A stretch of 64,000 nucleotides of DNA, from positions 1 to 64,000 of the forward strand of contig REDI01000089.1 in NCBI GenBank assembly GCA_007693595.1. Direction: 5' to 3'. Every line of letters starts with the position of its first letter. Position 1 is the first letter of the stretch. The notes under the pieces were generated by a model. That model was not told the origin of the DNA, searched no databases, and worked only from the letters and a program-made list of their open reading frames with translations. Made by a program: the position numbers and the translations under genes. Of this stretch, positions 37,080-45,630 are shown piece after piece. The DNA comes from Deltaproteobacteria bacterium (GTDB lineage Bacteria; Myxococcota_A; UBA796; GCA-2862545).

Positions 37080-37669
37080 GATCCCTCGCGGAGCGCTCTG
37101 AGGTGGGGAAGCAGGTTGAGAAAGGCTCGACCCCGATGGCTTATGGCGTTCTTCTCTTCTGGGGAGAGCTCGGCCATGGTGCGCCCGGGGGCGTCGGCCG
37201 GGCAGAAGAGGGGATCGTAGCCGAAGCCGTGGTGCCCGCGCTCGTCGTGGCCGATGTGGCCCTCGCAGCGGCCGTCGACGATCTTCTCGACGCCGTCGCC
37301 GACCAGCGCGAGGACGCAGCGGTAGCGGGCGGCGCGGTCGGTCCGCTCCCCGAGGAGGTGCAGGAGGTGGCGGTTGTTCGCCGGGTCGGTCCCTTCGGGG
37401 CTGAAGCGCTTGCTGAAGACGCCGGGCCGCCCTCCCAGGGCGTCGACCTCGAGGCCGGAGTCGTCTGCGCAGGTGAGCAGGCCGGTCTTGGCGTGGGCCT
37501 CGCGTGCCTTCTGCAGGGCGTTCGCTGCGAAGGTGTCGCCGTCCTCGGGGAGCTCGTCGGGCAGGCCCTCGACGTCATCCAGGCTGAGGAGCTGCACCTC
37601 GGCCGGTGCGAGGATCTTTCGGATCTCCGAGAGCTTATGAGCATTTCGGGTCGCGATGAGCAGACGCAT
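37043..37669 (-). CDS. rdgB: RdgB/HAM1 non-canonical purine NTP pyrophosphatase
   Basis: A 208-residue housekeeping enzyme that hydrolyses dITP, ITP and XTP to monophosphates, keeping deaminated purines out of DNA and RNA. Family motifs are present: LLIATRNAHKLSEIRKIL at the N-terminus, DGDTFAANALQKA, LTCADDSGLEVDAL with the catalytic Asp, GRPGVFSKRF, GFGYDPLF and NAISHRGRAF. The ATG at 37669 places the first strand at the N-terminus as in the family. Transcribed divergently from the acidic protein gene at 37803. Confidence 0.93.
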   Translation of the reverse strand: MRLLIATRNAHKLSEIRKILAPAEVQLLSLDDVEGLPDELPEDGDTFAANALQKAREAHAKTGLLTCADDSGLEVDALGGRPGVFSKRFSPEGTDPANNRHLLHLLGERTDRAARYRCVLALVGDGVEKIVDGRCEGHIGHDERGHHGFGYDPLFCPADAPGRTMAELSPEEKNAISHRGRAFLNLLPHLRALREGSQSSTPSRSRTV

Positions 37670-37802
37670 GAGAGCTCCGGGCGTGGGGTGACCTCGCAAT
37701 GGCGCGAGTCGCTGGACCAGGGTTGAGGGGTGAGCTACGGCGGGGGCGTATCATGGCCCTCTCGGGCGAGCCGCCGGCCTTGGCGCCGGTCGTGGAGGTA
37801 GC

Positions 37803-38336
37803 GTGAGCGAGATCGATCCCGAGGGTGATCTCTCGATGCTCGAAGGTCGCACCGAGCTCGACGTGCTCCTGGAACAGGTCGAAGAGCTCCTCGGCGAGGG
37901 GGTGGTCTCGGCCGACGATGCGCTGGAGCTCGCCGCGGTGGCCGGCCTGGCCCAGCGGCTCGGGGCGGGACCGGCTTCCCTGACCGAGGCTCAGACCTGG
38001 CTCGAGAGCGGGGGGCGCGATCTGATCGCCGAGGGGCTCGACGAGGTCGACCTCGACGATCTTTTGGAGCGCATCGACAACCTCGAAGAGGCCGACGACT
38101 ACGAGGTCGAAGAAGCCGTCTCGGACTTCGATGATCTGGTCGCCGCCGCCCTCTTTGCAGGCCTTGCAGACACGCTCCGGCCCGCCGCGCGCCAAGTGGC
38201 TCAGAGCATTCGGGTCGTGCCCGACCCCTTCAGCTTCATGGCCGAGACGGGTCGCCAGATGGTTCGAACCCGCGCCTTTGCCGAAGAGATGGGGCTTCTG
38301 GACTATTGGTTGGCGATCGTCGAGGCGGGCGAGTAG
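37803..38336 (+). CDS. Acidic helical protein, unknown
   Basis: A 177-residue, strongly acidic, helix-rich protein with a GTG start and no signal peptide. Leucine/Glu/Asp-rich heptads (LEQVEELLGEGVVS and DLDDLLERIDNLEEADDYE) suggest coiled-coil contacts. Not recognised. It lies between rdgB and imuA and has its own intergenic region on both sides. Confidence 0.65.
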   Translation: MSEIDPEGDLSMLEGRTELDVLLEQVEELLGEGVVSADDALELAAVAGLAQRLGAGPASLTEAQTWLESGGRDLIAEGLDEVDLDDLLERIDNLEEADDYEVEEAVSDFDDLVAAALFAGLADTLRPAARQVAQSIRVVPDPFSFMAETGRQMVRTRAFAEEMGLLDYWLAIVEAGE

Positions 38337-38403
38337 GGAGCCCTTTCGAGAGATACGTCCGGTCTGCATCTTCCCGGAGCCAGGCGCGAGGGGTGAGCAT
38401 GGG

Positions 38404-38436
38404 TTGACATCTCCGTAGCACTGAACTATTGTTCAG
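38404..38436 (+). promoter_or_regulatory. imuAB promoter with LexA box over the -10
   Basis: TTGACA (38404-38409), 17 bases, then TATTGT (38427-38432) form a near-consensus promoter. The palindrome CTGAACTATTGTTCAG (38421-38436) fits the M. xanthus-type LexA motif CTRHAMRYBYGTTCAGS closely and covers the -10, so bound LexA would block RNA polymerase. Confidence 0.8.
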
Positions 38437-38454
38437 GTGTTGGTGGGAGGTCCC

Positions 38455-39108
38455 GTGGCTCAGGCTGTCGCAACCCTCGAGCATCTTCGAGCGCGCATCG
38501 CGCAGATCGAAGGGGCTCGGGTGCAGCATCGGCGGGCGCCCTCGGGGGTGGGGGCGATCGATGCGCTGATCGGGGGGCTTCCACAGCCGGGGCTGGTGAC
38601 TGTTCACGGGGAGCTGGGCGGCGGGTGTACCGCCTTGGTGGCGCAGGTGGTCGCAGCACAGACCGCCCGTGCTGCGCCGGTGGCGTGGATCGATGCAGAG
38701 CGTCAGATCCATCCTCCGGGCCTCGCGGGTTTTGGGGTCGACCTGCGCTATCTCTTGCTGGTGCGCCCGCCGGCGGGGCATGCGGTCTGGGCCGCTGAGC
38801 AAGTGCTGCGTTCGGGGCAGTTCGGGGTGGTGACGATCTCGGGGATCGGAGCGGTGGGCCGCGGCGGGCAGCGGTGGGCGCGGGCGGTGGAGCAAGGGAG
38901 CTGCACCGCTCTGGTCGTGCCTCAGGGGGTGGGGCGCGACCTCCCTGCCGCGGTGCGCTTGCGGGTCGATGGCGAGGGGATCACGGTGGTGCGTGATCGA
39001 AGGGGGGGCTTTGGGCGGCGGTCGGCGTTGCCCGAGCCCCCGTGGGCGGCCGATCCATGGCAGTGGCACCGCGTGACTCGAAGGTTGCGCGGTATCGCGA
39101 GCGGTTGA
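38455..39108 (+). CDS. imuA: ImuA-like RecA-fold protein of the translesion mutasome
   Basis: A 217-residue RecA/SulA-like protein. The GTG at 38455 is chosen: it lies after the predicted transcription start and has GGGAGG four bases upstream, whereas the GTG at 38437 would precede the transcript. Conserved pattern: SGVGAIDALIGGLPQPGLVTVHG, then a P-loop-like GELGGGCT (residues 52-59, Lys replaced by Cys), VAWIDAERQIHPPGLAGFGVDL and VVPQGVGRDLPAAVRLRV. ImuA acts with ImuB and DnaE2 in SOS-induced mutagenic lesion bypass. imuB starts seven bases downstream, and a LexA box controls both. Confidence 0.75.
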   Translation: MAQAVATLEHLRARIAQIEGARVQHRRAPSGVGAIDALIGGLPQPGLVTVHGELGGGCTALVAQVVAAQTARAAPVAWIDAERQIHPPGLAGFGVDLRYLLLVRPPAGHAVWAAEQVLRSGQFGVVTISGIGAVGRGGQRWARAVEQGSCTALVVPQGVGRDLPAAVRLRVDGEGITVVRDRRGGFGRRSALPEPPWAADPWQWHRVTRRLRGIASG

Positions 39109-39115
39109 GCTTCCC

Positions 39116-40759
39116 TTGAAGCACCGCGCGGATCTCTTGCTGTTTCCTGAGCGCCTCACGCGCTCCTTCCCTGCGGCGACGCCCTCGACCGAGCGTGGGC
39201 TCGAAGCCTCGGGCGGCCCGGCGGCGGGCGCGCCCTCGACCTCGCCGCGCTATCTCTTGCTCTACCTGCCCGCCTTCGCGCTCGAGCGGTGTGGGTACCA
39301 GGCGAGTCAGCACGCGGTCTGTGTCGCGGAGCAGCAGGGGGCGGCGCGGGTGGTGAGCCTCACCCCTACCGCGCGCCACGAAGGGGTGCGGGTAGGAATG
39401 GCGGTGGCGCAAGCTCGTGCGCTGCTTCCCGAGCTGGAGGTCATCGAGCACGACCCTCTTGCCGAGCGCGCCGATCAGGCAGATCTTCTACGCTGTTTCC
39501 GCCATCTCGGCGAGCGTCTGGCGCCCTGGGGCCCCGGCGGTCTCCTCCTCGAGATCCATCGTGTGGCCCACCTCTTCGGCGGAGAGCGCTCTCTTGCGCG
39601 TCAGGTCTCCGACCGCGCCACCGCGCTCGGCCATGTCGCGTGTGTCGTGGTCGCCGACGATCCCTGTGCAGCTCAGGCGCTCGCCGAGTGGGGGGGCGAA
39701 GATCGGCTGGTGCCTCCTGGGGGTGGGGCTCAGGCGCTCGCGCCGCTGCCCTTCGCGTCGCTGCGCCCCTCTCCGCCTCTGCTCGCGGCGACTCAGGCTT
39801 TGGGGATCGAGCGGGTGGGGGAGTGGGCGCGCTTCGAGCCCGCCTCCATCGGGGGTCGCTTCGGGGTCGAGGGCCTGCGTCTGCTCCGGCTCGCACGCGG
39901 CGAGCCCGTCACGCCGCTGCCTTGGAACGAGCCGGATCCGGGCCCGGTGATCGAACGCGTGGTGCTCGGGGGGCCGACCTCGAGCCTCGGGCCCATCCTC
40001 TTCGTGCTCCCTGGGACCCTTCAGCGCCTACGCCAGCAGCTCCTCGCCCGCGACGCCATGGCGGTGCGTCTGGCGGTCCGGCTCGTGCTCGATCGGGGGG
40101 CGCCCCAGGTGATCCGGGTCCGGGTGGGCACGCCGAGCCGCGATCCCGATCGCCTCGAGTCGCTGATCCGGGCTCGCCTCGAACGAGCCCGGCTCACCGC
40201 CCCAGCGATCGAGCTTCACCTCGAGGTCGAAGAGCACACCGCCGAGCGGCTGTGGCAGCTCGGGTTGCTCGAGCGCAGCGCCGCCGCGGAGCCGCTCGCG
40301 GATCTGATCGCCCGCCTCACCGACACCTTGGGCGATGACGCGGTCTTTGGTGCAGCACCTCGTGCCAGCTGGATCCCCGAGCAGGCCTGGGTGCCGCGCC
40401 CCTTCCTCCCGGGCGAGCCCCTCCCTGCACCTCCTCTCCACCGCAAGGCCGATCGCGATCCTGTCGCCATCCAGCGCCAGCTCGAGCCGCGTCCCGCGCC
40501 TCCTCGTCCGACCGTGCTGCTCTCGGCGCCGATGCGGGTGCAGGTTCAAGTCGTGGCGGGTCGTCCCGCCCAGCTCCGGTTCGAGGGCCGCTGGCACCGC
40601 CTTCAGAGCGTCGAAGGGCCCGAACGCCTCGAGCCCGAGTGGTGGCGCCTCGACGGCCCGCACCAAAGAGACTATTGGGCCATTCGCTTCGCGGATCGTA
40701 CCGCGTGGTGCTTCTGTGATGACCGAAAAAGCTGGTTTCTTCACGGTTGGTTCGACTGA
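39116..40759 (+). CDS. imuB: ImuB, catalytically inactive Y-family polymerase homologue
   Basis: A 547-residue Y-family-like protein that bridges DnaE2, ImuA and the beta clamp. It has the ImuB pattern: YLLLYLPAFALERCG at the start of the palm, VRVGMAVAQARALLPEL, and LLLEIHRVAHLFGGE near residue 145, where active polymerases have catalytic acidic residues. The finger/thumb-like region with two HhH-type turns follows (ALGIERVGEWARFEPASIGGRFG). The C-terminal domain ends with PMRVQVQVVAGRPAQLRFEG and WWRLDGPHQRDYWAIRFAD, as in ImuB. The TTG start at 39116 is seven bases after imuA; no better start is seen. A clamp-binding peptide was not identified. Confidence 0.85.
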   Translation: MKHRADLLLFPERLTRSFPAATPSTERGLEASGGPAAGAPSTSPRYLLLYLPAFALERCGYQASQHAVCVAEQQGAARVVSLTPTARHEGVRVGMAVAQARALLPELEVIEHDPLAERADQADLLRCFRHLGERLAPWGPGGLLLEIHRVAHLFGGERSLARQVSDRATALGHVACVVVADDPCAAQALAEWGGEDRLVPPGGGAQALAPLPFASLRPSPPLLAATQALGIERVGEWARFEPASIGGRFGVEGLRLLRLARGEPVTPLPWNEPDPGPVIERVVLGGPTSSLGPILFVLPGTLQRLRQQLLARDAMAVRLAVRLVLDRGAPQVIRVRVGTPSRDPDRLESLIRARLERARLTAPAIELHLEVEEHTAERLWQLGLLERSAAAEPLADLIARLTDTLGDDAVFGAAPRASWIPEQAWVPRPFLPGEPLPAPPLHRKADRDPVAIQRQLEPRPAPPRPTVLLSAPMRVQVQVVAGRPAQLRFEGRWHRLQSVEGPERLEPEWWRLDGPHQRDYWAIRFADRTAWCFCDDRKSWFLHGWFD

Positions 40760-40873
40760 GCGGCTCCGCCCGCGCGTGGCACAACCTACCGAGATTGGCA
40801 ACCAACGGTCACCGTCCGTCAACCGGGCCAGCGTCCGCGTCTGGACCTCTTACATTGCTTGAGGAGGTTTTGA

Positions 40874-41128
40874 ATGAAGGTCTCAGCGCATCCCTTGATG
40901 GTCGCCGTCGCCCTCGGGCTCCTCAGCCCGAGCGTTCTCTCCTCTGATCGTCTCGACAAGGAAGCGGAGCGCCGTGCCGAGCGCCGCGCCGTGTCCCCCG
41001 CGTCGGAGTCGGTCGCCATGAGCGAGGTCGTCCAAGCTCTCGAGTCGGCCGAAGGGCCCCGGTGGGGTCAGCTCACCCTGCACGATACCGACGGCGCCGA
41101 ACTCTGGAGCGAGCCGACCTCGACCTGA
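40874..41128 (+). CDS. Small exported protein, unknown
   Basis: 84 residues with a strong ribosome site (GAGGAGG) and a signal peptide (HPLMVAVALGLLSPSVLS). The mature part is a short charged peptide with an Arg/Glu helix and a Ser/Thr-rich C-terminus. There is no lipobox Cys. Not recognised. Confidence 0.55.
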   Translation: MKVSAHPLMVAVALGLLSPSVLSSDRLDKEAERRAERRAVSPASESVAMSEVVQALESAEGPRWGQLTLHDTDGAELWSEPTST

Positions 41129-41269
41129 CCCGCCCCTGCGTCTGCGGTGTAAGCCAGCCGAGCGAGCGCCCTGTGCGGCGCCATCTCTGCGGGCTGAGCG
41201 GGCGTCTCTGCGCTACAGTCTGCGTCCTGGCTTCGTCAGACAGGCTCGCGGAGGCACCGGAGGTTCGGC

Positions 41270-42052
41270 ATCTCGCTCGACACGCGCATCGCCGTCGAGA
41301 CCCCTGAGCGGGTGCGGTTTCGCCATGTGGTCGCTGGGCCAGGCCGGCGTGGGCTCGCGTGGTTGATCGATGCCTTCCTCCGACTCTTCATCCTCTTCTT
41401 CCTCCTGCTCGTCGTCGGCTTCCTGTCGTGGTCGTGGCGCGAGATCGCCGAGGCCTCGACCGGGGTCGTGCTCTTCGTTCTCTTTCTGCTTGAGTGGGGC
41501 TACGGCGCCTTCTTCGAGATCCTCTTCCGAGGTCAGACCCCGGGCAAGGCCGCCCTCTCGCTGCGCGTCGTCCGGGCGGATGGCTCTCCGGCTGGCGTTC
41601 AGGACCTCTTGCTCCGAAACCTCCTTCGTGGTGCGGATGTATTGCCAGTCTGGGCCTTGCCTTGGCTGCCCGCCTTCGCGGTGCCGACCTTCGCGGTCGG
41701 CGTGCTCGTGATGTTCCTCGATCCCAGGCTGCGCCGTCTCGGCGATCTGGTGGGGGGCACCCTCGTCGTCCAAGAGAGCCGAGCCCACCTGCGGGATACC
41801 GCACCGATCAAGCCTCCTCTCACCGAGAAGGAACGCGCCGGTCTCCCCCTGCACCTCGGGCTGAGCGCCGAGGAGCGCCGCGTCCTCGAAGACTTTGTGC
41901 GCCGGCGTCAGCAGCTCGGACGAGCCCGCGCCGAAGAGCTCGCCGAGATGTTTGCTCCCACCCTCAAAGAGCGAGTGGATCTGCGCGCCGAGACCTCCGA
42001 GCGGTTGCTCGTGCTCGCCTACGCAGCCATGGTGCGGAGGCGCGATGAGTGA
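41270..42052 (+). CDS. RDD-family membrane protein, probable ATC start
   Basis: A 260-residue protein. The RDD domain has LDTRIAVETPERVRF, then GRRGLAWLIDAFLR (TM1), a second TM, FFEILFRGQTPGKAALSLRVV and a third hydrophobic segment ending DPRLRRLGDLVGGTLVV. Family members begin close to the LDTxxxxETPEGV motif, but the only in-frame ATG/GTG/TTG is at 41312, after it. An ATC at 41270 has CGGAGG seven bases upstream, so I place the start there. The C-terminal 80 residues are soluble and helical. It is the first gene of a six-gene operon whose other members are SpoIIM-like, MoxR and DUF58 proteins. Confidence 0.7.
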   Translation: MSLDTRIAVETPERVRFRHVVAGPGRRGLAWLIDAFLRLFILFFLLLVVGFLSWSWREIAEASTGVVLFVLFLLEWGYGAFFEILFRGQTPGKAALSLRVVRADGSPAGVQDLLLRNLLRGADVLPVWALPWLPAFAVPTFAVGVLVMFLDPRLRRLGDLVGGTLVVQESRAHLRDTAPIKPPLTEKERAGLPLHLGLSAEERRVLEDFVRRRQQLGRARAEELAEMFAPTLKERVDLRAETSERLLVLAYAAMVRRRDE

Positions 42053-42992
42053 TCGCGAGACCTTCGTCCAGGCCCGTCGCGAGCGGTGGCAAGCCCTAGA
42101 GGCCTTGCTCTCGACGGTTCGGTTGAGTGAGCCTTCGGATTGGTCGGAGTTCGCTCGACTGTATCGAAGTGTCTGTGCCGATCTGGCCCGCGCCCAGGCC
42201 CTCGATCTGCCCGAGGACGTGCTTCGTTACCTCGACCGCTTGGCCTCTCGCGCCCACAACCGCTTATATCGTCCGCCTCGGGGCCTCGGAGCCGCGTTCC
42301 TGCGCACGCTCTTTCTTGAGGTGCCCAGGGCGGTGCGCGCGGAGTGGCGCTTCGTGCTTCTCGCCCATGTCTTGCTGTACTTACCGTTTCTCTTCGGTCT
42401 GATCGCTGCGTGGTGGGAGCCCGACTTCGCGACCAAGGTGCTCCCCGAGTCGGTCCTTGCCGAGATGGAAGAGGGCTACGCCCAGTCCGTGATCCGTACC
42501 GAGGGGCAGAACACCATGATGGCAGGGTTCTACGTCTGGAATAACGTGGGGATCGCCTTCCGCTGCTTCGTGACCGGGGCCTTCGCCGGCCTCGGCTCGA
42601 TCTTCTATCTGGTCTACAACGGGCTGATGCTGGGCACCATCAGCGGATTTCTCTTCGCGCAGGGCATGGGTGGCAACCTCACCGCCTTTACCGCCAGCCA
42701 CACTCCCTGGGAGCTCACAGGGATCGCCCTCGCCGGGGCCGCCGGGCTCAAGCTGGGCTACGCGCTCTTCGTTCCCGAGGGCCGCACCCGGCGCGCTTCC
42801 CTCGCGCGGGCCGCCGGGGCGCTGTACCGCTTGGTTCTTGGGGCTACGCTGTTGCTCCTCATCGCGGCGTTGATCGAGGGATATTGGAGCGCGAGCACGG
42901 TCTCCGCCTCGATCAAGTATGTCTTCTCGGGCGTGGGCTTCGTGGTGGTGGGGGGATGGCTGCTCTGGATCGGTCGAGGAGGCGCGGAGTGA
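42045..42992 (+). CDS. SpoIIM-like (stage II sporulation protein M family) membrane protein
   Basis: A 315-residue multi-pass protein. A soluble helical N-terminus (RRERWQALEALLSTVR) precedes TM1 (VLLAHVLLYLPFLFGLIAAWW), and the characteristic NVGIAFRCFVTGAFAGLGSIFYLVYNG, FLFAQGMG and HTPWELTGIALAGAAGLKLG segments of the family follow. The name does not imply sporulation; homologues commonly sit with RDD, MoxR and DUF58 genes. The start overlaps the end of the RDD gene by eight bases. Confidence 0.85.
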   Translation: MSDRETFVQARRERWQALEALLSTVRLSEPSDWSEFARLYRSVCADLARAQALDLPEDVLRYLDRLASRAHNRLYRPPRGLGAAFLRTLFLEVPRAVRAEWRFVLLAHVLLYLPFLFGLIAAWWEPDFATKVLPESVLAEMEEGYAQSVIRTEGQNTMMAGFYVWNNVGIAFRCFVTGAFAGLGSIFYLVYNGLMLGTISGFLFAQGMGGNLTAFTASHTPWELTGIALAGAAGLKLGYALFVPEGRTRRASLARAAGALYRLVLGATLLLLIAALIEGYWSASTVSASIKYVFSGVGFVVVGGWLLWIGRGGAE

Positions 42993-43753
42993 TCCTTCAT
43001 GCCTGCCGTCTCGCGCTGAGGCCGAGGGGGCCCCTCGAGTCCTTCGATCTCTCCTTCGTGCTTCTTCGCGCTGTCTGGCGCGATGTGATCGGGCTCTCCG
43101 CGGTCTTCCTGCTGCCGATGCTCGGCGCGTTTTTGGGGTTGTCGTGGGCCTTGTCCTGGCCTCTGTGGGTGGCGATCTTTCCGCTGTTGCTCGCCCCCCT
43201 CCTGCAGGCCCCCTTCACGGTGCTCCTCGGTCGGCTCCTGTTTAGCCCTTCCATCCCGCTTCGCGAAGTCGCTCTGGGGACGGGCCAGGGGGCCGGGGGC
43301 GTCCTCTTCGCGTGGGTCCTCACCGATCTCAGCGTCATCCTCTGCGGGGGGCTCGGGCTCTTCGCGCAACCGTTTCTGGTCTTTTTGCCCGAGATCTTGC
43401 TCCTCGAACGCCTCTCTTTGGGGCAGGCGATGACTCGCGTGAGCGCGCTGGTCTCGGCGCGCCCGCTCTCGTCCCTCGCGGGAGTCGTGGCGCGCTGGGG
43501 GCTGACCGTGTGGGGGGCGCTCGCCGGTGAGGCACTCGGCGTGGCGATCCTCGGCTTCGTGCTTCAGCTAGGCACGCCCTTTGGCACGCTCGCCGAGGGG
43601 GTGTTCACCCCCTTCGGGCTCCTGGGCATGCTGGCCGTACAGCCCTTGATTGCGGCCTATCGTCTGCTGCTCTATGTCGATGTGCGGACTCGGCTCGAGG
43701 GCTGGGACCTTCAGGTGGCCTTTCGGGCGCTTCGCCTCGGAGGCGAGGGATGA
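42989..43753 (+). CDS. Multi-pass membrane protein of the MoxR operon
   Basis: A 254-residue hydrophobic protein with about five or six membrane segments (VFLLPMLGAFLGLSWALSW, VAIFPLLLAPLLQAPF, VILCGGLGLFAQPFLVF, TVWGALAGEALGVAILGFVL and others). The GTG start overlaps the upstream stop (GTGA), and its stop overlaps the next start (ATGA). No domain name is recognised from sequence alone; its position in the operon is where such clusters usually carry an uncharacterised membrane protein. Confidence 0.7.
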   Translation: MILHACRLALRPRGPLESFDLSFVLLRAVWRDVIGLSAVFLLPMLGAFLGLSWALSWPLWVAIFPLLLAPLLQAPFTVLLGRLLFSPSIPLREVALGTGQGAGGVLFAWVLTDLSVILCGGLGLFAQPFLVFLPEILLLERLSLGQAMTRVSALVSARPLSSLAGVVARWGLTVWGALAGEALGVAILGFVLQLGTPFGTLAEGVFTPFGLLGMLAVQPLIAAYRLLLYVDVRTRLEGWDLQVAFRALRLGGEG

Positions 43754-45630
43754 GGTCTTCGTTTCTGATCGGGATCTTCCTGCTCTGTGCCTGCGAGCAA
43801 GAGGAGCCTTTGGCGATGGATGAGGGGCACCCGCTCGCGGACCTCTCCTATCGGTTCTGCCATGAGCCAAGCGCTTTTCGAAAGAGTGATCGCACCTACT
43901 GTGCCCTACTCGACGACGACGGCCGGTCGCTCTGTCCCGGCCTCGCCGAAGCCTGCGAGTCCTCGGCGCCGCCGGTCGAAGAGCGGCGCGCTCAGGGATG
44001 TGGCGAGTCGCCGGTGGATCGCTCGGTCGAGGCGCGTCGACCGGATCCCAGCCAGGCTCCCTCGAACGCGGAGTCGGCGAGCTCCCTGGACTTCCTAGGC
44101 GCGATCCTCCGCTGGACGATCGCGATCTTGCTGGCTCTGGCGCTCCTCGGCGTACTCGCGGGCCTGGCCCGGCTTGTGAGCCGCTGGCTTCCGGGTCGCC
44201 CCAGGTCTCGGCCAGCCGCATCCCCTTCGCCTCGCGTGGAGGTCAACCCGTTCCCCGGACCGCTCGACGTGCGCAGCCTGCCCACCGACACCTTGCTCGA
44301 CCAGGCGCACCGTGCCTTGGAGCAGGGAGACCAAGAGGGAGCGGTGCTCCTGGCGCGCGAGGCTGCACTCCGCGGCTTGTCGACCGAGGGGTTGCTCGTC
44401 CTGCGCCCCTCTCGCACCGATCGGGAGCTGCTCTCGGATCTGGCCAACGATCGGACCCGCTATGGGCTCTTGCACGAGATCGTCTCGGCGGTTGAAGGGC
44501 TGCGCTGGGGCAGGGTGCCGACCGATCCGCAGACCGCGCGTCGGATCGTCGAGACCGCGGCGCGGCTCGTCGGCGTCGCGGTCCTGCTCTTCGTCTTGCT
44601 GCCGACTCAGGCACGGGGGAGCGAGCGCGACATCGACGGCCTCGCGGTGCTCATGGAGCAGTTCGGGGCCGAGGGAGCGCGAGCACGAGTCAGGATCCGC
44701 CCCCTCTCCTCGCTCGATGAGCAGGTTCAGCTCTTAGTGGTCGACGCCGAGCGGGCCTGGCTCTCGGCCGAACAGTGGGATCAGGTCAGCGCGTGGGTCC
44801 ACGAGGGGGGCGGGTTGGTGTTGCTTGGGGGGCCGGGCGACGCGCTGCCGGCCCTGGGGGCCCCTCGCAGCCCAGTGCGAGAGAGGACGGACTCCCTGCG
44901 TTTCGTCGCGCAACCCGTCTGGCCGGATCAGCCGCAAGAGGCCTGGGTTGGCGGGGAAGGGACCGTGCTGCTCTCAGCAGAAGTCGGCCCCCCCGATGAG
45001 CCGGAGCCTGCGGCGATCGTGGTCGAGCTCAGCCACGGCGCGGGGACTATCTGGGGGATTTCGGACCCGACCATCCTGAGGAACGGCGGGCTCCTCCGGT
45101 CCGAGAACCTCTCGTTCTCCCGTGGGCTGATCGGGTATGTGCTCCAGACCCTACCTCCCAGCCAGCGAGGCACGTTTCGGGTGGAGTTCGTGGTCTCGGG
45201 GGTGAGCTCCGAGGCCGGCGCTCCCACGCCGGTCGCCGGGCTGAGCAACGCGCGCCTACTGCCCTTGGTGCTGCAGGTCTTGCTCTGGGTGGCGCTGCTG
45301 GTGTGGTGGCGTGGCCATCCCTTCGCGCCCCCTGCCCCAGAGCCCGACGTCGAGCGCCGCGAGGTGGCGGATCACGCCCGGGCCCTCGGCGCCCGCCTGC
45401 GCTCCCTCGGAGCGTCACGCTACGCCGCCTCCGCGCAGGCCGCATGGTTCCTTCGCCGCTTCGGCCGGGTCGGGCTCAAGGAGGCGGCGCGGCGAAGCGG
45501 CATGGACGAGGGGCGCGCCGAGACCTTTGCGAACGCGGTCCAGCGCCTCGCCCGAGAGCCCGAGGGCTCCGAAAATGATGTGCACCTCATGGAGAGAACA
45601 TGCGAGATCATGAATCGTCCCAGCCCGTAG
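43750..45630 (+). CDS. DUF4350/DUF4129-type membrane lipoprotein
   Basis: A 626-residue protein with a lipobox-like signal (FLLCAC, Cys 15). A Cys-containing loop region, TM near 118-140 (AILRWTIAILLALALLGVLAGL), a DUF4129-like helical segment (LLDQAHRALEQGDQEGAVLLAREAALRGL), a second TM near 272-288, then a DUF4350-like extracytoplasmic alpha/beta domain (VHEGGGLVLLGG, IWGISDPTILRNGGL) and a final TM (LPLVLQVLLWVALLVWW) with a cytoplasmic tail follow. DUF4350 proteins nearly always neighbour MoxR and DUF58 genes, as here. Its coding end overlaps the MoxR start by 31 bases. Confidence 0.8.
   Translation: MRSSFLIGIFLLCACEQEEPLAMDEGHPLADLSYRFCHEPSAFRKSDRTYCALLDDDGRSLCPGLAEACESSAPPVEERRAQGCGESPVDRSVEARRPDPSQAPSNAESASSLDFLGAILRWTIAILLALALLGVLAGLARLVSRWLPGRPRSRPAASPSPRVEVNPFPGPLDVRSLPTDTLLDQAHRALEQGDQEGAVLLAREAALRGLSTEGLLVLRPSRTDRELLSDLANDRTRYGLLHEIVSAVEGLRWGRVPTDPQTARRIVETAARLVGVAVLLFVLLPTQARGSERDIDGLAVLMEQFGAEGARARVRIRPLSSLDEQVQLLVVDAERAWLSAEQWDQVSAWVHEGGGLVLLGGPGDALPALGAPRSPVRERTDSLRFVAQPVWPDQPQEAWVGGEGTVLLSAEVGPPDEPEPAAIVVELSHGAGTIWGISDPTILRNGGLLRSENLSFSRGLIGYVLQTLPPSQRGTFRVEFVVSGVSSEAGAPTPVAGLSNARLLPLVLQVLLWVALLVWWRGHPFAPPAPEPDVERREVADHARALGARLRSLGASRYAASAQAAWFLRRFGRVGLKEAARRSGMDEGRAETFANAVQRLAREPEGSENDVHLMERTCEIMNRPSP

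Noticed and set aside
38437-38454. GTG at 38437 as the start of imuA
   Set aside because: It would lie at or before the predicted transcription start and lacks a ribosome site; the GTG at 38455 has one.
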